Assembly: GCA_020200135.1 (NCBI GenBank)
Contig: JAIVJI010000030.1
Coordinates: 23,483-87,482 of the forward strand
Origin: Acidobacteriota bacterium
GTDB taxonomy: Bacteria > Acidobacteriota > Blastocatellia > Pyrinomonadales > Pyrinomonadaceae
Length of the DNA stretch: 64,000 nucleotides
Direction of reading: 5' to 3'
Shown: positions 54,483-63,238 of the stretch, one piece after another
Layout of the letters: every line of letters starts with the position of its first letter
How positions within the stretch are numbered: the stretch's first letter is position 1
Made by a program: the position numbers and the translations under genes
Notes under the pieces: generated by a model
Seen by the model: only the letters and a program-made list of their open reading frames with translations
What the model was told of the DNA's origin: nothing
Database searches by the model: none

Positions 54483-55120
54483 TGCCAGACGAAAACCTTC
54501 TCGCCACGCTTGAGAACGGCCTGAGGCAGTCGCGCACCACGCGCTCGCGCCTCAACGCGCGCCTGGCAGACCTGGAGGCCGAGGCCGAGCGAGTCCGCAC
54601 CGAGCTGAACGAGATGGACGCCATCATCAGCCAGACCGAGGCGGCGATGTTCCGCATCCTCTCCTCGATGTTCGGCGCGGCGCAGTCGTCTTCGTCGGCC
54701 GGCCCTTCGGACGCCGAGATAGAGTTCGCCCTGCGGCGCGACGCGGCGAGCACGGCGCGGGCGGCGGCGAGCCAGCCCCCGCCGCCGCCGCAGCACACCC
54801 CTTACGCGCAGCCGCAGCCCGCAAGGCAGCAGCCCGCCTTCCGCCACCACATCCCGCCCATCCGCGCCGACATCGAGCCGAAGAGCGACCGCTTCTTCGA
54901 GCGCACCATCCCGCACGCGACGGCCGTGCTGCTCAAAGAGGCGGGCGGGCCGCTCCACGTCAACGAGATTTACAACCGGATGCTCGAAGGCGGCTTCCAG
55001 TTCACCGGCCAGAACCCGACCATCAGCATCGCCGTCTCGCTCAACCGCAACCGGCGCTTTCGCAAGGTCGCCCCCGGCACCTTCGACCTCACCATCCGCG
55101 ACGCCGCCCAAGCCTCCTGA
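54482..55120 (+). CDS. Coiled-coil protein with HARE-HTH-like C-terminal domain
   Basis: The N-terminal 60 residues form a helical coiled coil (LLATLENGLRQSRTTRSRLNARLADLEAEAERVRTEL). A Pro/Ala/Gln-rich linker follows. The C-terminal 70 residues (FFERTIPHATAVLLKEAGGPLHVNEIYNRMLEGGF, SIAVSLNRNRRFRKVAPGTFDLTI) match the winged-helix HARE-HTH domain known from the RNA polymerase delta subunit and chromatin proteins. It is probably a DNA- or protein-binding protein; the partner is unknown. Its ATG overlaps the stop of the prenyl synthase gene, so they are co-translated. Confidence 0.75.
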   Translation: MPDENLLATLENGLRQSRTTRSRLNARLADLEAEAERVRTELNEMDAIISQTEAAMFRILSSMFGAAQSSSSAGPSDAEIEFALRRDAASTARAAASQPPPPPQHTPYAQPQPARQQPAFRHHIPPIRADIEPKSDRFFERTIPHATAVLLKEAGGPLHVNEIYNRMLEGGFQFTGQNPTISIAVSLNRNRRFRKVAPGTFDLTIRDAAQAS

Positions 55121-55189
55121 CGCGCGCCTGTGCTAAGCTCTCCCGAACCGTTTTAAGAGAACGCTGAGGGAGAGGTTTACAAAAGGCAG

Positions 55190-56209
55190 ATGCGCGCGAT
55201 GATTCTCGCCGCGGGCTACGGCACGCGTCTGTGGCCGCTGACGATTGACCGCACCAAGCCGGCGATCCCGTTCATGGGGCGGCCGCTCATCGGCTACGTC
55301 GCCGAGTACCTGGCGCGCTACGGCTTCGACGACATCGTCGTCAACCTGCACCACCAGCCCGAGTCCGTGCGCACGGCGCTCGGCGACGGCTCGGACTTCG
55401 GCGTGCGCTTCCACTACGTCGAAGAGCCGGTCATCCTCGGCACGAGCGGCGCCATCGGCAACGCGCGCAGCCTCCTCGAAGACGGCGCGCCCTTCGTCGT
55501 CATCAACGGCAAACTCGCCACCGACATCGACCTCGCCGAGGCGCTCGAAACGCATCGGCGTTCGCGCGCGCTCGCGACGCTCGTGCTGCGCCCCAACCCC
55601 GCGCGCGAACGCTACAGCACGGTCGAGGTGCGCGACGGCTCCGTCGCGGGCTTCGGCGGCTTCCCCCCGTCCGATAACGCCGGCGGCGCCCCCGGCTCCG
55701 CTCAAGGTGAGAGTGAGGGGGACGCCGCCGCGCCTTTGATGTTCACGGGCATACAGTTTCTTGACCCTCGCGTCTTCGACCTCATCCCCCCAGGCGTCTT
55801 CTCGCACTCGGTGACGGACGTGTACGTCCCGGCCATCGCGCGTGGTGAGACCATCGCGGCTCACGTCTCCGAGGGCTCCTGGTACGAGCTTTCGACCGTC
55901 CGACGCTATCTTGAGACGAGCGTGGCCCTGTCGAAGAGGGAAGGGCGCGACGTTGAGATGGGGAAGGGCTCGAACGTCGAAGAGGGAGCGAAGGTCTCCG
56001 AGAGCGTGCTCTGGGAGGACGTGAGTGTCGGCACGGGCGCGCGCGTCCACCGCGCCGTACTCGGGGCGGGCGTGCGCGTCGAGCCGGGTGAAGTTCTCGA
56101 AGACGTCGCGGTCGTCCGCGCCGAACTCGCGCGCGGCGTCGAGCGCCCTGAGAAGGGGTTGCGGGGAGAGTTTCGCGGCTCAAATTTTGTGGCGCCAATA
56201 CCGGAGTGA
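55190..56209 (+). CDS. MurU-like sugar-1-phosphate nucleotidyltransferase
   Basis: The 339-residue protein begins MRAMILAAGYGTRLWPLTIDRTKPAIPFMG (nucleotide-binding loop and Lys). The usual metal-binding NGD is NGK here (FVVINGKLATDIDL). The catalytic domain is followed by a left-handed beta-helix tail (VEEGAKVSESVLWEDVSVGTGARV). It lies directly before an AmgK-like kinase. In Pseudomonas the pair AmgK-MurU activates recycled MurNAc to UDP-MurNAc; mannose-1-phosphate guanylyltransferase is the main alternative. A palindromic insert lies at 55682-55728 within the coding sequence. Confidence 0.78.
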   Translation: MRAMILAAGYGTRLWPLTIDRTKPAIPFMGRPLIGYVAEYLARYGFDDIVVNLHHQPESVRTALGDGSDFGVRFHYVEEPVILGTSGAIGNARSLLEDGAPFVVINGKLATDIDLAEALETHRRSRALATLVLRPNPARERYSTVEVRDGSVAGFGGFPPSDNAGGAPGSAQGESEGDAAAPLMFTGIQFLDPRVFDLIPPGVFSHSVTDVYVPAIARGETIAAHVSEGSWYELSTVRRYLETSVALSKREGRDVEMGKGSNVEEGAKVSESVLWEDVSVGTGARVHRAVLGAGVRVEPGEVLEDVAVVRAELARGVERPEKGLRGEFRGSNFVAPIPE

Positions 56210-56290
56210 TACAATCCATCCGCGCCCAAAAAGCAGAAAATAGCCGACTAAAACAGTCGTAGAGCCGCCGTCGCCCCAGGCTTACGCCCG

Positions 56291-57364
56291 ATGCATCACC
56301 CTTCGCAAATCACGTCGAACGCCTTCCGTGCTTCCGCGCGCGAGCGTCTGGCGGATTACGTCAGGCGCCGCGGGGGCGACGCCGAGAATGTCCTCGCGCT
56401 CACGCCCGACGCCTCGACGCGCGAATACTTCCGCATCCCCTGGAAGAACTCACAGGCCGTAGCCGCGGTCTACCCCGAGCCCTTCGACCCCGAGATTCAC
56501 CCGTTCATGGACGTCACGCGCCTCTTCGCGGAGGCGAAGCTCCCCGTCCCCGAGATTCTCGACGTTGACCCTTTGAACGGCATCATCGTCCAGGAGGACT
56601 TCGGCGACCGGCAGCTCCGGCGCGTCTTCGAGTCGGCCTCGGAGGACGAGCGCGAGACGTACCTCGAGCAGGCCGTCTCGCTCATCGCCGACGTACAGTC
56701 CGCGACGCGGCTCGCGCACGAACGCCACTCCATCGCCAGCCGCCTCGCGTTCGACGAGGTCAAGCTCTCCTGGGAGCTGGACTACTTCGTCGAGCACTTC
56801 TTCAAGAGCCTGCGCGGCGAGACGCTCAAGCACGGCGACGAGGCGCAGTTGAGGGCCGAGCTGAATGACGTGGCGGCCGAGCTGTCGGCGCGGCCCCGTG
56901 TGCTCTGCCACCGAGACTTTCACACGTCGAATTTGATGGTCGACGCGAAGGGGCGGCTGCGCGTCATCGACTACCAGGACGCGCGCATGGGGCCGGCCAG
57001 CTACGACCTCGTCTCGATCCTGCTCGACCGGCGCACCACCATGCCCTCGCTCGCCGAGGTGCGCGAGCGCCGCCTCTTCTTCCTCGAAGAGCGCCGCGCG
57101 CGCGGGCTCGACCCCATCGACCCGGACGACTTCGCCTACGAGTTCCGACTGATGACCGTCCAGCGCTGCCTGAAGGCCGTGGGGACCTTCTCGTTCCAGA
57201 CGGCGGTCGCAGGCCGCGGCGAAACTTACGCGCACTTCATCAACCCGATGCTGGAGATCGTCGTCCAGGCGGCCGAGTGGCTCGACCGCTTCCCCCTGCT
57301 CCGCTCGACGCTGCGCGAGCGGCTGGGCGGCGCCGACTATTCCGAACGGAAGAACAACAGTTGA
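56291..57364 (+). CDS. AmgK-like aminoglycoside-phosphotransferase-fold kinase
   Basis: The 357-residue kinase begins with LTPDASTREYFRIPW, the N-terminal pattern of anomeric sugar kinases of the AmgK type. The APH fold is seen in RVLCHRDFHTSNLMVDAKGRLRVIDYQDARMGPASYDLVSILLD, with HRDFHTSN as the catalytic loop and DYQDA as the metal-binding part. AmgK phosphorylates MurNAc/GlcNAc at C1 in a peptidoglycan-recycling route that bypasses de novo UDP-MurNAc synthesis. Position after the MurU-like gene supports this. A TACAAT hexamer (about 56211) upstream could be its own promoter. Confidence 0.78.
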   Translation: MHHPSQITSNAFRASARERLADYVRRRGGDAENVLALTPDASTREYFRIPWKNSQAVAAVYPEPFDPEIHPFMDVTRLFAEAKLPVPEILDVDPLNGIIVQEDFGDRQLRRVFESASEDERETYLEQAVSLIADVQSATRLAHERHSIASRLAFDEVKLSWELDYFVEHFFKSLRGETLKHGDEAQLRAELNDVAAELSARPRVLCHRDFHTSNLMVDAKGRLRVIDYQDARMGPASYDLVSILLDRRTTMPSLAEVRERRLFFLEERRARGLDPIDPDDFAYEFRLMTVQRCLKAVGTFSFQTAVAGRGETYAHFINPMLEIVVQAAEWLDRFPLLRSTLRERLGGADYSERKNNS

Positions 57365-57391
57365 TTCGTCAGTTTTAGCTCTGACTCGATC

Positions 57392-58705
57392 ATGCAACAG
57401 GTCTACATCAACCAACTCTCGCGCCACGCCGGGGAAGAGGTCACCGTCCGCGGCTGGCTCTACAACACGCGTTCGAGCGGCAAGCTCATGTTCCCGCAGC
57501 TGCGCGACGGCACCGGCGTCGTGCAGTGCGTCGTCTTCAAAAAGGCGGTCGCGCCCGAGGTCTGGGACGCGCTCAATCACCTCGGGCAGGAGTCGGCCGT
57601 CACCGTGCGCGGCACGGTCCGCGCCGACGAGCGCGCCCCCGGCGGGTTCGAGATCGACGTGGCCGACGCGGAGGTCCTGCAGCGCGCCGAGAACTACCCC
57701 ATCACGCCGAAGGAGCACGGGACGGAGTTCCTCATGGATCACCGCCACCTCTGGCTCCGCTCGCGCCGGCAGCACGCCATCCTGCTCGTCCGCCACACCA
57801 TCGTCGACGCCGTCCGCGACTTCCTCAACCGCGACGGCTTCGTGCTCTGCGACACGCCCATCCTGACGCCGGCCGCGTGCGAGGGCACGACGACGCTCTT
57901 CGAGGTGGACTACTTCGGCGAGGAGAAGGCGTACCTCTCGCAGTCCGGCCAGCTCTACAACGAGGCGACGGCCGCGGCCTTCGGGCGCGTCTACTGTTTC
58001 GGCCCGACCTTCCGCGCCGAGCGCTCGAAGACGCGCCGCCACCTCACGGAGTTCTGGATGGTCGAGCCCGAGATGGCCTACGCCACGCTCGACGACGTGA
58101 TGAACCTGAGCGAGCGCTTCCTCTCCTCGATCGCCGCGCGCGTGCTCGAAGAGCGGCCGGAGGAGCTGAAGGTCCTCGAGCGCGACACCTCGAAGCTCGA
58201 AGCCATCACGCCGCCGTTCCCTCGTCTGCATTACGACGAGGCCGTCAGGATTCTTCACGAGGGGCACGAGCGCGGCGAGATGGAGCAGCGCTTCGAGTGG
58301 GGAGGCGACTTCGGCTCGCCCGACGAGACGTACATTTCGGGCCGCTTCGACAAGCCCGTCATGGTCCACCACTACCCCGCGGCCGTGAAGGCTTTTTACA
58401 TGCAGCGCGACCCCGAGCGTGACGAGCTAGCACTCGGCGTTGACGTGCTCGCGCCCGAAGGGTACGGCGAGGTCATCGGCGGCGGCGAGCGCGCCACCTC
58501 GCTCGAATTCCTCGAAGAACAGCTCAGACTTCACGAGCTGCCGCGTGAGGCGTTCGAGTGGTATCTGGATTTGCGCCGCTACGGCAGCGTCCCGCACGCG
58601 GGCTTCGGCATGGGCATCGAGCGCTGCGTCGCCTGGATGTGTGGCCTCGAACACATCCGCGAGACCATCCCGTTCCCGCGGATGCTTTACAGACTGAGAC
58701 CTTAG
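57392..58705 (+). CDS. asnS: Asparaginyl-tRNA synthetase
   Basis: The N-terminal OB fold ([31 protein letters not shown]) binds the anticodon. The class II core shows motif 1 ([27 protein letters not shown]), motif 2 ([27 protein letters not shown]) and motif 3 ([27 protein letters not shown]). The CEGTTTLF and [12 protein letters not shown] features favour asparagine over aspartate. At 437 residues it has the usual length. It follows the AmgK-like kinase by 27 bp. Confidence 0.94.
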   Translation: MQQVYINQLSRHAGEEVTVRGWLYNTRSSGKLMFPQLRDGTGVVQCVVFKKAVAPEVWDALNHLGQESAVTVRGTVRADERAPGGFEIDVADAEVLQRAENYPITPKEHGTEFLMDHRHLWLRSRRQHAILLVRHTIVDAVRDFLNRDGFVLCDTPILTPAACEGTTTLFEVDYFGEEKAYLSQSGQLYNEATAAAFGRVYCFGPTFRAERSKTRRHLTEFWMVEPEMAYATLDDVMNLSERFLSSIAARVLEERPEELKVLERDTSKLEAITPPFPRLHYDEAVRILHEGHERGEMEQRFEWGGDFGSPDETYISGRFDKPVMVHHYPAAVKAFYMQRDPERDELALGVDVLAPEGYGEVIGGGERATSLEFLEEQLRLHELPREAFEWYLDLRRYGSVPHAGFGMGIERCVAWMCGLEHIRETIPFPRMLYRLRP

Positions 58706-58708
58706 AGT

Positions 58709-59248
58709 ATGGAAAAGATCGTCACGATTTTCGGCGGCTCGAAGTGCGGCGAGGAGAGCGAAGAGTACGGGCAGGCCGTGCGTCTCGGCCACCTGCTCGC
58801 GGAACGCGGCTACACCATCTGCACCGGCGGCTACCTGGGCGTGATGGAGGGCGCGAGCCGCGGCGCGCGCGAGCACGGCGGGCGTGTGCTCGGCATCGTG
58901 ATGAACCAGTTCAAGTCCGAGCCCAACCGCTACCTCACGGACAAGGTGGCCAGCGCGCACTTCTACGAGCGGCTCCAGAACCTCATCGAGCGCTCGGTCG
59001 GCTTCGTCGCGCTGCGCGGAGGTGCCGGCACCGTCACGGAGCTTTCGCTCGTCTGGAACAAGCTCCAGACCAGGGTCATCGAGCCGCGCCCGCTCGTGCT
59101 GCTCGGCGTCTGCTGGCCGAAGGTCATCCAGTCGTTCAGGGAGCACTTGGTCGTGAGCGAGCGGGACGTTTCGCTCCTCGACTTCGTGGACACGCCAGAA
59201 GAAGCGGTCAGAAAAATCACAGAGAGCGTCGAAAGGGTTAGCGTATGA
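58709..59248 (+). CDS. LOG-family protein (lysine decarboxylase-like fold)
   Basis: The 179-residue protein has the Rossmann-type LOG fold: TIFGGSKCGEESEEYGQAVRLGHLLAERGYTICTGGYLGVMEGASRGA, then FVALRGGAGTVTELSLVWNKLQ in place of the usual PGGxGTxxE. Plant LOG enzymes release cytokinin bases from nucleotides, and bacterial members act on AMP or other nucleotides. The R in place of P in the motif is a small variation. It starts 3 bp after asnS and its stop overlaps the next gene (ATGA). Confidence 0.8.
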   Translation: MEKIVTIFGGSKCGEESEEYGQAVRLGHLLAERGYTICTGGYLGVMEGASRGAREHGGRVLGIVMNQFKSEPNRYLTDKVASAHFYERLQNLIERSVGFVALRGGAGTVTELSLVWNKLQTRVIEPRPLVLLGVCWPKVIQSFREHLVVSERDVSLLDFVDTPEEAVRKITESVERVSV

Positions 59249-60129
59249 ACTGTCAGACCTGCGGCGCCGGCCTCTTGCCGGGCGCAAAATTCTGCGGTGC
59301 CTGCGGCACCCCGACCGTGGCGCCCGAGCCGGCACAGCCGCAGCCGCAATACCAGCAGGCCTCGCACGCCGGCGGCGGAGGCGGCATCCGCATCGACGCC
59401 GACGCGCGCGGCGAGGGGCGCGGGTACAGCTTTGAGGTTCTGCACCAGCCCGCCTTCGCGCTCGCGGTCGTCCGGCTCCAGGCCGAGCAGTCCATCCTGG
59501 CCGAGGCGGGCGCGATGGTCTCGATGTCCGCCAACGTCGAGCTACAGTCGCAGATGAAGGGCGGGCTGGTCGGGGCCTTGAAGCGCGCCGTCGGCGGCGA
59601 GTCGGCCTTCGTCTCGACCTTCACGGCGCGCGGCGGCCCGGGCGAGGTCACGCTCGCGCCCGGGAGCCCCGGCGACATCGCCGCCATCGAGATGAGCAAT
59701 CAGCAGTTCTTCGTCCAGTCCAGCTCATACCTCGCCGGCGACGCCGGCCTCGTAGTCGACACGCGTTGGGGCGGCGCCAAGTCCTTCTTCGGCGGCGAGG
59801 GGCTGTTCGTCCTACAGGTCACGGGGACGGGGCTTCTGCTCCTGTCGTCGTTCGGCGCGATTCACCGCAAGCGGCTCGCGGCGGGCGAGCGCTACGTGGT
59901 GGACACGGGTCACCTCGTCGCCTGGGAGGGGACGACTCAGTACACTCTCCGCAAGGCAGCCGCGGGCTTCCTCCGGAGCATGGTCAGCGGCGAGGGCGTC
60001 GTCGCGGAGTTCACGGGCCCCGGCGAGCTGCTCATCCAGACCAGAAACCTCGCCGCCTTTGCCGGCCTGATGAAACCTTTCTTCCCCTCGCAGGGGGGCA
60101 GCGGCGGCGGCTTTAACCTCGGCGGGTGA
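59245..60129 (+). CDS. AIM24-family protein with N-terminal zinc ribbon
   Basis: The first 25 residues form a zinc ribbon (CQTCGAGLLPGAKFCGACG), followed by a Pro/Gln-rich linker. The TIGR00266/AIM24 beta-rich domain follows from about residue 60, with QSILAEAGAMVSMSANVELQSQMKGG, FVQSSSYLAGDAGLVVDTRWGGAKSFFGGEGLFVLQVTG and FTGPGELLIQTRNLAAF. The biochemical function of this family is unknown in bacteria; the mitochondrial member affects inner-membrane structure. It is translationally coupled to the LOG-family gene. Confidence 0.85.
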   Translation: MNCQTCGAGLLPGAKFCGACGTPTVAPEPAQPQPQYQQASHAGGGGGIRIDADARGEGRGYSFEVLHQPAFALAVVRLQAEQSILAEAGAMVSMSANVELQSQMKGGLVGALKRAVGGESAFVSTFTARGGPGEVTLAPGSPGDIAAIEMSNQQFFVQSSSYLAGDAGLVVDTRWGGAKSFFGGEGLFVLQVTGTGLLLLSSFGAIHRKRLAAGERYVVDTGHLVAWEGTTQYTLRKAAAGFLRSMVSGEGVVAEFTGPGELLIQTRNLAAFAGLMKPFFPSQGGSGGGFNLGG

Positions 60130-60146
60130 GTTGTAAAGCAGAAATT

Positions 60147-61112
60147 ATGAGCGGATTGCTCGAAGCACAAATGATTGCGAGGGGCGCGCGCGCACCGGGG
60201 GAGGGCAGACGCGTCAGCATCATCGGCGCGCCCTGCGGTTTCGGGGCGAGCGTGGCGGGGGTGGACCTCGGCCCGGCGGCGATGCGCGTGGCCGGCCTGA
60301 GGCGACGCGTCGCGGGGCTCGGTTATGAGGTGCGCGACATGGGCGACCTGCGAATCGAGTCTCCGCCGGAGCCGCCCCCTCCGGGCGAGAAGCTGCGCTA
60401 CCTGCGCGAGATCACGGCCGCCTGCGAGCGTCTGGCCTCTGACGTCAAGACGGCGCTGGGGGGCGGGGAACTCCCCATCGTTCTCGGCGGCGACCACTCG
60501 ATCGCCATCGGCTCGGTCTCCGGCGTGACCTCCTTTTACGCGGCGCGCGGCGAGACGGTCGGGCTCATCTGGTTCGACGCGCACGCCGACATGAACACAC
60601 CCGAGACGAGCCCCTCCGGCAACATTCACGGGATGCCGCTCGCCGTACTCCTCGGCCAGGGCGCGCCCGAGTTGACCGGCATCGAGGGCTTCTCGCCCAA
60701 GCTCGACCCGCGACTGTGCGCACACATCGGCGCGCGCGACGTGGACCCCGGCGAGCGCGAGCTGATACGCAAGCTCGGCATACGCTTCTTCACAATGCGC
60801 GAGATAGACGAGCGCGGGATGTCCGCCTGCGTGGACGAGGCAATCCACATCGCCGCTAAGGCCACCGCCGGCTATCATGTGACGCTCGATGTGGACGCGC
60901 TCGACCCGGGCGACGCGCCGGGCTCCGGGACGGTTGTGCGCGGCGGGCTGACCTATCGCGAAGCGCACCTCGCGATGGAGAAGATTGCCGAGACGGGCGG
61001 CGCGCTCGCGCTGGAGGTCGTCGAGATAAACACGGCGCTCGACATCAACAACCGGACGGCCGAGTTGGGGGTGGAGCTGATACTCTCCGCCCTCGGCAAG
61101 ACAATCCTTTAA
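60147..61112 (+). CDS. Arginase-family ureohydrolase
   Basis: The 321-residue enzyme (ATG at 60147) has the manganese motifs in order: LPIVLGGDHSIAIGSVS, IWFDAHADMNTPETSPSGNIHGMPLAVLLG and HVTLDVDALDPGDAPGSGTVV. It hydrolyses arginine to ornithine and urea, or a related guanidino compound. The mid-length PSGNIHGM block points to arginase rather than agmatinase, but this is not proven. A GTG at 60126 overlapping the previous stop is the alternative start. Confidence 0.9.
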   Translation: MSGLLEAQMIARGARAPGEGRRVSIIGAPCGFGASVAGVDLGPAAMRVAGLRRRVAGLGYEVRDMGDLRIESPPEPPPPGEKLRYLREITAACERLASDVKTALGGGELPIVLGGDHSIAIGSVSGVTSFYAARGETVGLIWFDAHADMNTPETSPSGNIHGMPLAVLLGQGAPELTGIEGFSPKLDPRLCAHIGARDVDPGERELIRKLGIRFFTMREIDERGMSACVDEAIHIAAKATAGYHVTLDVDALDPGDAPGSGTVVRGGLTYREAHLAMEKIAETGGALALEVVEINTALDINNRTAELGVELILSALGKTIL

Positions 61113-61145
61113 CCGAACGGGGTTGCGGTAGTTTCTCACCCGAGG

Positions 61146-61179
61146 AGCCCGAAGCTGCTGTCAAGACGAGCTTTGGGCT
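61146..61179 (+). terminator. Stem-loop between arginase and ddl
   Basis: AGCCCGAAGCT (61146-61156) pairs with AGCTTTGGGCT (61169-61179) over 11 bp with one G-U pair, followed by TCTTCATTTC. It lies 34 bp after the arginase stop and 29 bp before the ddl ATG. Confidence 0.65.
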
Positions 61180-61207
61180 TCTTCATTTCAAGGGCGACGA
61201 TTTGCCT

Positions 61208-62341
61208 ATGACGAGAAAGATTCGGATGGGGATAATTTTCGGCGGTCGCTCCGGCGAGCACGAAGTGTCCGTGCGCTCTGCGCGCGCGGTGATCGAGGCG
61301 GCTGACCCGGAGAAGTACGAGCTGATCCCCGTCGCGATCACGAAGGAGGGAAGCTGGCTCCCACCCGCCGAGTCGGTTACCATGCTGCCCGAGCCGGCCC
61401 GGCTCAAACTTCAAAAATCCGACGGCTCGACCGATGCCGAGGCGGAAATGATCGTCGACCCCTCGCGCCTGGGACTTCTCAGGCAGGGCGCGAAAGGGGA
61501 GGGGGAGTCAGAACGCAGGCTCGACGTGGTCTTCCCCGTCCTGCACGGCACTTACGGAGAGGACGGAACCATTCAGGGTCTGCTGGAGATGGCCGGCGTC
61601 CCTTACGTCGGGTGCGGGGTCCTCGCCTCAAGCTGCGGGATGGACAAGGTGACGATGAAGATTCTTTTCCGTCAGGCTGGCCTCCCGCTCTGCAAATACA
61701 CCTGGTTCCTACGCCGCGAGTGGGAAGAGTCGCCCGCCGCAGTGGCGGAGCGCGTCAAGGGGGAGGTCGGCTTCCCGTGCTTCGTCAAGCCCGCGAATCT
61801 CGGCTCTTCCGTGGGCATCTCGCGCGCGACCGACGAAGAATCCCTTGTCCGCGCCGTCAACCTCGCGGCGCGCTACGACCGTAAAATCATCGTCGAAGAG
61901 GGGTTGGACGTCCGCGAGATTGAGGTCGCCGTGATGGGGAACGACGCCCCCGAGGCGAGCCTCCCGGGCGAGTACGTCGTCCACGACGAGCAGGCAAAGT
62001 TTTTAGACTACACCGAGAAGTATTCGAGCACCGGGCACGTAGAGTTCGTGGTCCCGGCTCCGATACCGAGCCGTCTTACGCGGCGGATACGAGAGATGGC
62101 GGTCCGCGCCTTCAAGGCCGTGGACGGGGCGGGGTTCGCGCGGGTCGATTTCTTTCTCCGACGCGACACGAAAAAGGTGCTCCTCAACGAGCTGAACACA
62201 ATCCCGGGGCTGACGGACGTTTCGGGTTTTCCGCAGATGTGGGTGGCTTCGGGGAGGCCATTCGGCGAGGTCATCGACCGCCTGGTCGAATTCGCCTTCG
62301 AGCGCCACGCCGAGAAAGCCCGGAACCAGACGAGTCTCTGA
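61208..62341 (+). CDS. ddl: D-alanine--D-alanine ligase
   Basis: Ddl joins two D-Ala residues for peptidoglycan. The N-terminus IRMGIIFGGRSGEHEVSVRSARAVIEA carries the signature HEVS. The ATP-grasp core has LHGTYGEDGTIQGLLEMAGVPYVG, FPCFVKPANLGSSVGISRA and VLLNELNTIPGLTDVSGFPQMW for substrate and metal binding. I choose the ATG at 61208; a TTG two codons earlier is possible. Length 377 is slightly above usual because of a short linker after residue 75. Confidence 0.96.
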   Translation: MTRKIRMGIIFGGRSGEHEVSVRSARAVIEAADPEKYELIPVAITKEGSWLPPAESVTMLPEPARLKLQKSDGSTDAEAEMIVDPSRLGLLRQGAKGEGESERRLDVVFPVLHGTYGEDGTIQGLLEMAGVPYVGCGVLASSCGMDKVTMKILFRQAGLPLCKYTWFLRREWEESPAAVAERVKGEVGFPCFVKPANLGSSVGISRATDEESLVRAVNLAARYDRKIIVEEGLDVREIEVAVMGNDAPEASLPGEYVVHDEQAKFLDYTEKYSSTGHVEFVVPAPIPSRLTRRIREMAVRAFKAVDGAGFARVDFFLRRDTKKVLLNELNTIPGLTDVSGFPQMWVASGRPFGEVIDRLVEFAFERHAEKARNQTSL

Positions 62342-62445
62342 GATAGCAACGCGCGAAAAAAAACTTTACTCCGGGCGCGAACCAGCGCCGCAGACGCCTC
62401 ACTTAACCCCTTCCAACCTTCGAGTGATTTCTCAGCGCACCGCCC

Positions 62446-63238
62446 CTAACCTTTTGGGGCGCGGTAGCCGTCGCGCGTCCGAGCGTTTAGCTCTGGCCTG
62501 GCAATCTTGAGCTGGATGCTACGCCAGCGGCCGTCGCGCGCGGAGTTCTCGGGCCGGTAGCCGAGTGTGTACTGGTTGCTCAACTCTTCGAGTATGTCTG
62601 GCTGCGTGGAGCGCCTTGTCGGCTGAAGCCCCGCTCTTAGTGTCCATGCCGTCCGATAAGACAATGATCGCCCGCCGCTTCTCAGGCCGAGTTGCAATAT
62701 CCTTCGCCGCGCGCAGAATCGCGTCGTTGAGTGCCGTCATCCCCTTCGGGCCGAGGTCGTACGCCACGGGCGGGAGGTCGCGTCCAGTTGTGAAATCCTG
62801 TAACTGCTCGACCCTGGCGTCGAAATTGTAAACGGCTGCCACGTCCTCTTCGCGCAGGCCCTCGAGGAAGCGAATCGCCGCCGCGCGCGCGAGCGTCATG
62901 CGCCTCTCCATGCTTCCCGAAGTGTCGAGGAGGATGGCCGCCGCGAAAGGGGTCTCCTCGACCGAGAAAAGGCCAATGCGCTGCTCCCGCCCGTCCTCGA
63001 AGAGTTTGAAATCGCCGCGCTTGAGTTTGTGGACGTACCGCCCTTCGGAGTCGGTCACTGTCACGTTCAGCACGACGAGGTCGGAGTTGACGCGCACGAC
63101 CTCCTCGTCACCCTCCCTCTGCGCGCGGGCAGATGAGACGTTCAGGGCTAAAAGGCAGGCGAAGAGTGAGAGGAGCAGTTGCGACTTTGTCTTAAAACCC
63201 GCGTGTGTGTGGAGGGTGCGTGGGTGCGAAGCTCTCAT
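62446..63238 (-). CDS. VWA-domain protein (acidobacterial VWFA-related type), internal block lost
   Basis: A signal-like start (QLLLSLFACLLALNVSSARAQ) leads to VRVNSDLVVLNVTVTDSEGRYVHKLKRGDFKLFEDG. The VWA domain follows with its metal site DTSGSM (105-110), then TALNDAILRAAKDIA and RRAIIVLSDGMDT. At about 62597-62606 the frame changes. The end resumes with QPDILEELSNQYTLGYRPENSARDG and stops at 62446. A block of perhaps 50 residues in between is missing. The ATG overlaps the stop of the adjacent upstream gene (ATGA), so the two are co-translated. Such proteins occur in many copies in Acidobacteria; their role is unknown. Confidence 0.82.

Noticed and set aside
56450..58372. 640-codon minus-strand open frame opposite the kinase and asnS
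   Set aside because: Spans two real genes and their gap on the other strand; composition typical of an antisense artefact.
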